From assembly GCA_008501565.1 (NCBI GenBank), contig QQUL01000361.1:1-5558 (forward strand): 5,558 nt of DNA, read 5' to 3'. Made by a program: the position numbers and the translations under genes. Shown piece by piece: positions 1 through 3,488 of this stretch. This DNA comes from Armatimonadota bacterium (lineage in GTDB: Bacteria > Actinomycetota > Acidimicrobiia > Spongiisociales > UBA5794). Position 1 is the first letter of the stretch; each line of letters opens with the position of its first letter. Below the pieces are notes generated by a model. That model did no database searches. It saw only the letters and a program-made list of their open reading frames with translations, and had not been told where the DNA came from.

Positions 1-27
1 CATGATTCGTACAACGTAATGGTGTGA

Positions 28-660
28 TTGGGAGTATTCGATCTCTTAGGAGTTCCAAGCCCTCAGCTATCAAAGCAAGAGCGAGCCTGGTTCAAGATAT
101 ATGCCGACAATCACACGAGGGGAGAGCTGATTGCTCAGCTGAGAGAGCATTTCACACCCGTCCTCTCCAATATGATAGCAATGGATCGCAGTTGGAATCA
201 GAAGTTCTACCGGGCTCTGACGGACGCAACAACAAACGCGCTTGATCATGCTTACATCAAGCGCACAAGGCTACCTTGGATGGAGCGTATGTGGTGGGCG
301 GCGGGAATCGTTTCGCAATCCGCACAGACACTCCGATTCGTGTTCTGGGATCAAGGTGTAGGAATTCCGACGACAATTCGCCGCAAGGGGCTCTTGGCGC
401 GGTTGACCGCACGCGCAGCAAACGACGGCGAACTGATTGACGAAGCAACCGAACGGGGAAGCAGTCGATTCAGAGATGGCCGCCGGGGCCACGGCTTGTA
501 CGCGCTCATCGAACTCATAGACCTCGCACCCAGTGGAACGCTCGACATAATCAGCGGCCGGGGTCGGTATCGCTACCAAAAAGGTGCTCCGAATCTTCGC
601 GAGCAGTTTCCGGGTCACGTCGGAGGAACACTGATCGTATGGACGCTCAGAAAGCCATAG
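28..660 (+). CDS. GHKL-fold ATP-binding protein (SpoIIAB/HATPase_c-like), first gene of operon
   Basis: A 210-residue protein with the Bergerat ATP-binding fold. The N-box is residues 63-76 (ALTDATTNALDHAY), with the Mg-coordinating Asn at N70. The G1 box is D108-Q-G-V-G-I-P114, the G2 box is R153-G-H-G-L157 and a G3-like GGT lies at 199-201. The N-box resembles anti-sigma kinases such as SpoIIAB, but the usual general-base Glu is Asp (D66). About 60 residues precede the N-box, and no sensor, membrane or phospho-acceptor domain is present, so this is a soluble stand-alone ATPase or kinase module. The start is a TTG directly after an in-frame TGA (25-27); no good ribosome site is visible, so translation may be coupled to an upstream gene ending at that TGA. 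The next in-frame ATG (position 172) would remove 48 residues. The gene overlaps the following STAS-like gene by 22 bases, and proteins of this kind commonly pair with DUF4325. Family is confident; biochemical role is inferred. Confidence 0.9.
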   Translation: MGVFDLLGVPSPQLSKQERAWFKIYADNHTRGELIAQLREHFTPVLSNMIAMDRSWNQKFYRALTDATTNALDHAYIKRTRLPWMERMWWAAGIVSQSAQTLRFVFWDQGVGIPTTIRRKGLLARLTARAANDGELIDEATERGSSRFRDGRRGHGLYALIELIDLAPSGTLDIISGRGRYRYQKGAPNLREQFPGHVGGTLIVWTLRKP

Positions 661-983
661 TCGTGGAGTACAACTTCAGCAAACAATTCACACGATTCCC
701 AGGTGGTCGTTTTCGACGAGACGGGGAGCACTCAGGCCAGCAATTCTATGAAGATGTCTTACTGAAGTTGTGGAATGAAAAAGGCGAACGAATTGTACTC
801 AATCTGTCAAATGTCGAGGGATTCGCAACGAGCTTCTTAGATGGAGCTTTCGGAGAATTTGCGGCCCAACACGGCGAAGCAGTATTCTACAAGACGTTCG
901 ATATTCGTTGCGATGACGACCCAACCCTCGCGGACGAGATCAGAGATTGTGTGCTGCGCGCTGACAGGAAGTCTCGTGGATAG
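639..983 (+). CDS. STAS-like DUF4325 protein, partner of the upstream ATPase
   Basis: A 114-residue protein matching the pattern of the STAS-like DUF4325 family. It has an N-terminal strand with FSKQFTRFPGGRFRRDG (13-29), then HSGQQFYEDVLL (31-42), a core strand IVLNLSNVEG (52-61), and the conserved loop-helix ATSFLDGAFGEF (63-74). In anti-anti-sigma proteins the equivalent loop carries the phosphorylatable Ser; T64 and S65 sit in that place here. The ATG start lies inside the upstream ATPase gene in another frame (22-base overlap), which implies translational coupling and roughly matched amounts. The expected role is a regulatory binding partner or substrate of the ATPase, as in SpoIIAA/SpoIIAB partner switching. 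Phosphorylation has not been shown for DUF4325 as far as I know, so that is inference. The C-terminus is charged and ends in a basic KSRG. Confidence 0.87.
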   Translation: MDAQKAIVVEYNFSKQFTRFPGGRFRRDGEHSGQQFYEDVLLKLWNEKGERIVLNLSNVEGFATSFLDGAFGEFAAQHGEAVFYKTFDIRCDDDPTLADEIRDCVLRADRKSRG

Positions 984-1004
984 CCCAGAGACCTGCGCGT
1001 CCTA

Positions 1005-1502
1005 ATGACTTGGGTTGAATCTGCCATTGACATCTGCAAGCTTCTTGCATCTGCCGGAATTGGTAGTTACTTGACAACGAAGGTCACTCGGCGCGGAGAG
1101 GTCAAGCGCGCAAACTGCTCCGCGGTAAGCGAACAATGCGCTCAGCTTAAGCGCGAAGTGTCGGAACTCACCGAACTGGTTGTCGTGTACTACAGGCTGG
1201 GTGGAGTTCACGAAGATCACGTGAAAACGGAAGCCGTCTTAGTCAGCCGCATGAGGAAGCTGAAGGTGCTAGCCCATGACATCTGGGTCAAGTATGGAAC
1301 CATTGAACGACCTCGAAGCAAGGAAGCCGAGCGGTTGCGCGCCGCGGCCTTGGATTTCAAGCGCGCGGCAACTGAGACGCCGTTTGGTGGCGATTTTGAG
1401 CCCCAGCCGCACGACTCGGAAACCGTCCGCCGAGTGCTCGATGCAAGTGAGTCGCTACAACAGAGCGTCTCTGCCACTGCGGAGATCGCGCGACGGATTT
1501 AG
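1005..1502 (+). CDS. Unrecognised helical protein, third gene of the ATPase/STAS operon
   Basis: A 165-residue protein that I do not recognise. The ATG lies 21 bases after the STAS-like stop on the same strand, so the three genes look like one transcript. Residues 5-27 (with DICKLLASAGIGSYLTTKV at 9-27) form a small-residue-rich, weakly hydrophobic segment followed by a basic TRRGEVKR (28-35). This layout suits a membrane-associating N-terminal helix with a cytoplasmic body, but the hydrophobicity is marginal. Residues 36-63 and 76-122 are predicted by eye as long amphipathic helices, possibly coiled coil. A Pro/Gly break (TPFGGDFEPQPHD, 125-137) is followed by another helix to the end. There is no catalytic motif, no Cys cluster and no sigma-factor region. 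It may be the output or anchor for the ATPase/STAS pair. Existence as a gene is fairly sure; function is unknown. Confidence 0.72.
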   Translation: MTWVESAIDICKLLASAGIGSYLTTKVTRRGEVKRANCSAVSEQCAQLKREVSELTELVVVYYRLGGVHEDHVKTEAVLVSRMRKLKVLAHDIWVKYGTIERPRSKEAERLRAAALDFKRAATETPFGGDFEPQPHDSETVRRVLDASESLQQSVSATAEIARRI

Positions 1503-1572
1503 GGTAGATAGAGCAATCCCGTGTCCCTCCAGAATGCCCAGTCCGGCCCCGATCCTGAGTTGATCGTCATCC

Positions 1573-1595
1573 CTACCTGCGGGCATCGCGGGTAG
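1573..1595 (+). terminator. Hairpin downstream of the three-gene operon, possible terminator
   Basis: CTACCTGCG pairs with CGCGGGTAG around the five-base loop GGCAT: a nine-pair stem with one T-G wobble (1578/1590). It lies 70 bases after the stop of the third gene. No T-run follows, so if it ends transcription it is not a classical intrinsic terminator. Confidence 0.3.
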
Positions 1596-1638
1596 TCGAG
1601 ATCGAGAGTCGAAAGGCTGGTGCAGCAGTCAACTGACT

Positions 1639-1899
1639 TCAGAGGCCACGAATCGACGGTTCCATCCAGTCGAAGCGAAGTTGTCGAACGACGAACTCGG
1701 CGTTAAACCAGTGGCTATAGCGCTGACCGGGAGAATCGGGCGCGCAGCGGACGTGGTATCCCCAAGGACGACTACCGCGAGACTCTCTTGCCACGTAGCG
1801 CGCTTGAGCTGGACGACGGGCAGATGTCGCCGCCATTCTTAGGTAGCCGTTCCCGTCGGAACAGCACCAGCTCGGCTCACCCGCCGAGCTTGATCGTTT
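1639..1899 (-). pseudogene. C-terminal remnant resembling a formylglycine-generating-enzyme (SUMF1) domain
   Basis: An 86-codon minus-strand frame, open from an in-frame TGA at 1900-1902 to a TGA at 1639-1641. From residue 9 it reads PSWCCSDGNGYLRMAATSA (9-27), and further on RPWGYHVRCAPDSPG (44-58). This echoes the end of SUMF1/FGE-type domains, where a G-S-W/Y strand with a Cys precedes R-x-A-A and, some 20 residues later, a G-F-R-V/C-x-R strand. A tail of about 28 residues, RYSHWFNAEFVV onward (60-86), has no counterpart I know. The N-terminal bulk of the domain is absent and the only in-frame ATG (1834-1836) lies inside the motif, so this would be a remnant. The likeness is by eye and modest. 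The frame could be fortuitous, but it is the best protein-like reading of this stretch. Confidence 0.33.
1869..1890 (+). terminator. Perfect 8-bp hairpin with T-containing tail, possible terminator
   Basis: AGCTCGGC (1869-1876) and GCCGAGCT (1883-1890) are perfect inverted repeats around the loop TCACCC. On the + strand the stem is followed by TTGATCGTTTT, a broken T-rich tail, so it could act as a terminator for rightward transcription arriving from the operon. On the minus strand the loop holds the TGA (1877-1879) that ends a G/C3-biased frame. It sits at the left edge of the GC-rich block. Confidence 0.33.
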
Positions 1900-2038
1900 T
1901 CAAAATGCGGAGGATAGTGCCGGAGCCGAGCGCCCTCACGAACACCCGGCCCCGGGCGTTGTCTGATCCCGGTTCATGCCTTCGGCCTTCGCACCCATTG
2001 CTGGCCAGTCCCGAGTCCAGGCACCCGATGATAGCACG
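1877..2038 (-). pseudogene. Possible 3' end of a decayed gene, unrecognised
   Basis: The minus-strand frame ending at the TGA 1877-1879 finishes with RGRVFVRALGSGTILRILK and then TIKLGG. In its last 26 sense codons 23 third positions are G or C, a bias expected of real coding sequence in a GC-rich genome. Further upstream in the same frame the residues look less protein-like and the bias fades, so no start can be assigned and the left limit given is approximate. I do not recognise the sequence. It is immediately followed by the SUMF1-like remnant in another frame, so a frameshifted single gene is possible but not shown. Confidence 0.22.
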
Positions 2039-2135
2039 GCTAGAGGCGTCGTAGGTGGTAGGGGGCGCTGGACGAGACGACGTCAGCGCCAGGATGGGCC
2101 GGGAAACATTGCCCACCCATAGCCCCCCACCGGAG

Positions 2136-2393
2136 CTACCTGCGACGCCTCCTGGTGACGAACAGGTGAACGAGCCCATCGAGCTCAGCCGTGTCCGCCC
2201 CGCGACGGAACACCAGGAGATGATGAGGGTCACCATCTCCGCGTGAGGCGGCGTCGAGGCACTCGGGGTCCTGAGGCTGGACCTCGGCGGTTCTCACGAT
2301 CTCTAGGAACGCCAGGCAGTCCTCGGCGGGCACGAACACGGCCGGCCGGGTGTCGTCGCGAAAGAAGACCTCGAAGTCGCGCCGACTGCTCAT
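2136..2393 (-). CDS. Small hypothetical protein, 85 residues
   Basis: An 85-residue minus-strand frame with strong coding signature: by my count 68 of 85 third positions are G or C, and 35 of the first 40. It starts MSSRRDFEVFFRDDTRPAVF (1-20) and continues VPAEDCLAFLEIVRTAEV (21-38). It is acidic and mixed hydrophobic in a natural-looking way, ending in a run of arginines. The ATG at 2393 is preferred over an in-frame ATG at 2465 because the bias begins near it and a GAGG lies 10 bases upstream. There is no signal peptide, membrane segment or recognised motif. The Arg-rich end may mean that the true C-terminus was lost through a frameshift near 2150. It is surrounded by decayed sequence, so it may itself be a remnant. 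Confidence 0.45.
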   Translation of the reverse strand: MSSRRDFEVFFRDDTRPAVFVPAEDCLAFLEIVRTAEVQPQDPECLDAASRGDGDPHHLLVFRRGADTAELDGLVHLFVTRRRRR

Positions 2394-2562
2394 GCGGCAC
2401 CAGCCTCGACAGCTGATGGAAGGGGCAACCGATTCAAAGCGACGCGCCATCGCGTTCGGCGGCATGCCCTGGTGCGATCTTGCTGTGACACTGCGATGGA
2501 CCCTGAATCGTTGCGGCCGACAATCAGGCAGGGTGACGCGTCCTTGGTGCGGCCATGATAGT

Positions 2563-2633
2563 GGGCCAGGGGCTGCTCCTGGGAGAGAATGGGGGGGTGG
2601 TGTTCCCAGCCCAAGAGGGGCAACCCCTGGCCC
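2563..2633. repeat. Nested inverted repeat, possible structured RNA or palindromic element
   Basis: GGGCCAGGGG (2563-2572) and CCCCTGGCCC (2624-2633) are perfect 10-bp inverted repeats. Between them CTGGGA (2579-2584) and TCCCAG (2604-2609) form a second, inner 6-bp pair, so the whole can fold as an interrupted hairpin of about 70 bases. The loop holds a run of seven G followed by TGG. No protein-like reading of this stretch is convincing. Function is unknown. Confidence 0.45.
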
Positions 2634-2674
2634 GAGGGCGAACTCTAGCGATTGGATTGTGCCTGTTGTGGAAC

Positions 2675-2862
2675 CTATTCGGTCCCCAAGCTCCAGTTCT
2701 GACCGTCGTATCGCAAGGTGGCGTTCCCGCCGGTATTGAGCGCCCTGACAAGCGCCTGGAGCTGCTCCACGTCTGCGCCGGGGATCGAGATCGCGCCGGT
2801 GGAGGTGGTTTGCGGACCTCCTGCCCGGCTTCTTCGCCTTGCTCCTGCCGGCCTTCGCGCAT
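2675..2862 (-). pseudogene. Broken small gene (61 residues after repairing two single-base shifts)
   Basis: Three minus-strand frames join into one plausible small protein if two extra bases are ignored. The ATG at 2860-2862 is followed by one surplus C. The next frame reads AKAGRSKAKKPG, with 2823-2825 as its last codon. Skipping base 2822 gives GGPQTTSTGAISIPG, ADVEQLQALVRALNTGG and NATLRYDGQNWSLGTE, then TAG (2675-2677). Third positions are strongly G/C in each segment in its own frame. The repaired product has a basic, Lys-rich N-terminus, a short Gly/Ser/Thr linker, one amphipathic helix and a C-terminal strand pair. I do not recognise the family. It may be a true pseudogene, or assembly errors may have introduced both shifts. 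Confidence 0.45.
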
Positions 2863-3179
2863 TAGAGCCCGCCCCAACCCGATCCGTGGCTACTGACGGT
2901 GCTGAGATCGCTGAACATGCACACGCCGATTATGGGAGTAGGAGGCTCATCCGGTGGCCCGCTGAGGTTTGATGAAAGTGCGGAACTGGCGAGGGGCTCG
3001 AGTTCTCGAAAGGCACAGAGCTTTCGAGAAAACCGAGTCTGGAGACCGGAGCCGTTGTGAGTCGCCTTTTGAGACCGATCTACACTTCGCTGATCAGTCC
3101 CAAGAGGCGCGAGATTCGGTTTGGCTGTCTTAGCTGGGTTAGCAAGGCAGGTTGACAGATGGTGACTTCCATGTGTGAG
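2862..3179 (-). other. 105-codon stop-free extension directly after the small membrane protein stop
   Basis: The frame of the small membrane protein continues past its TAA (3180-3182) for 105 sense codons without a stop, to a TAA at 2862-2864. It begins LTHGSHHLS and ends PIIGVCMFSDLSTVSSHGS followed by GWGGL. Its content is Ser-, Pro- and Leu-rich and third positions show no clear bias. It has only one internal ATG, near the end. It could be a degraded 3' extension of the membrane protein gene or an open frame by chance. Otherwise this 320-base stretch contains only the 3003-3030 hairpin and a 47-codon + strand frame. Confidence 0.25.
3003..3030. repeat. Perfect 10-bp inverted repeat (hairpin)
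   Basis: TTCTCGAAAG (3003-3012) and CTTTCGAGAA (3021-3030) are perfect inverted repeats around the eight-base loop GCACAGAG. On the + strand the stem is followed by AA rather than T; on the minus strand it is preceded by TT and followed by ACTCG. It is therefore not a classical terminator in either direction. It lies about 150 bases beyond the small membrane protein gene and could be a processing hairpin, a protein-binding palindrome or part of a mobile element end. Confidence 0.5.
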
Positions 3180-3434
3180 TTAACCGCGAATGGAGTAGTT
3201 AATAGCTAGGTACATCCGTCGAAGCGCAGTGGGGAAGCGACAGCCGAGGCTCAGGCCGACCAACAACCCAACGCTCAGTATAGGGTCGCGTGAGGTGTGG
3301 CTGAATCCGAGGGCTGCGGCTATCACCATGATGACGAGGCCGCCAACAACCGCGCCACATATTGCAGACAAGAGCCGCATGCCCATTGGCGAGAGCTGGA
3401 TTAGTGTGTCACGCTTCCCATGTTGTATTGTCAT
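3180..3434 (-). CDS. Small two-helix membrane protein, candidate immunity protein for the RHS protein
   Basis: An 84-residue protein with two hydrophobic segments: residues 19-44 (containing LLSAICGAVVGGLVIMVIAA, 21-40) and 51-66 (PILSVGLLVGLSLGCR). They are separated by a short polar turn, HTSRD (46-50). The C-terminus is basic, with TALRRMYLAINYSIRG at 69-84, favouring both ends on the cytoplasmic side. It starts 54 bases after the RHS stop on the same strand. In polymorphic toxin loci this is the usual slot for an immunity gene, and membrane immunity proteins are common when the toxin attacks the envelope. No Shine-Dalgarno is evident before the ATG at 3434; M17 or M19 are alternative starts and would still keep both helices. 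Membrane location is well supported; the immunity role rests on position alone. Confidence 0.68.
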   Translation of the reverse strand: MTIQHGKRDTLIQLSPMGMRLLSAICGAVVGGLVIMVIAAALGFSHTSRDPILSVGLLVGLSLGCRFPTALRRMYLAINYSIRG

Positions 3435-3488
3435 ATCACGACATCAATTACTACAAGAGATATCCACCCTAGCCAACGTGTTGTTTGA

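Larger units (their letters stand above)
1921..2880. other. GC-rich block with decayed minus-strand coding fragments
   Basis: Hand counts of the 60-base rows from 1921 to 2880 give roughly 37-43 G+C per 60, apart from the row at 2641 (30 per 60). Rows on either side are mostly 29-36 per 60. Inside the block the only G/C3-biased readings are on the minus strand and are short or broken, while the intact genes outside are less GC-rich. This fits an acquired segment, or a patch of older high-GC sequence left between less GC-rich acquired cassettes. Confidence 0.55.

Noticed and set aside
24..245. 73-residue frame overlapping the start of the ATPase gene
   Set aside because: It is a shadow of the ATPase frame with Ser/Arg-rich content and no motif; the ATPase motifs are clear in the other frame.
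271..618. 115-residue minus-strand frame inside the ATPase gene
   Set aside because: It is antisense to a confident gene and contains no recognisable motif.
1690..1715. GTTAAAC, matching half of an integron attC core consensus
   Set aside because: No matching partner core site at a suitable distance and no attC-type hairpin; a seven-base degenerate match is expected by chance.
2611..2630. Short hairpin AGGGG-CAA-CCCCT as a terminator
   Set aside because: The stem is five pairs with no T-run, and it competes with the much longer nested palindrome that uses the same C-run.
2555..2896. 113-residue + strand frame through the GC-rich block
   Set aside because: It crosses the nested palindrome, has Arg/Ser/Cys-rich shadow-type content in its second half, and lies opposite minus-strand segments with better coding bias.
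1503..3180. tRNA, other RNA genes or a CRISPR array in the long gene-poor region
   Set aside because: No cloverleaf-like set of arms, no CCA end and no regularly spaced direct repeats were seen on reading both strands.
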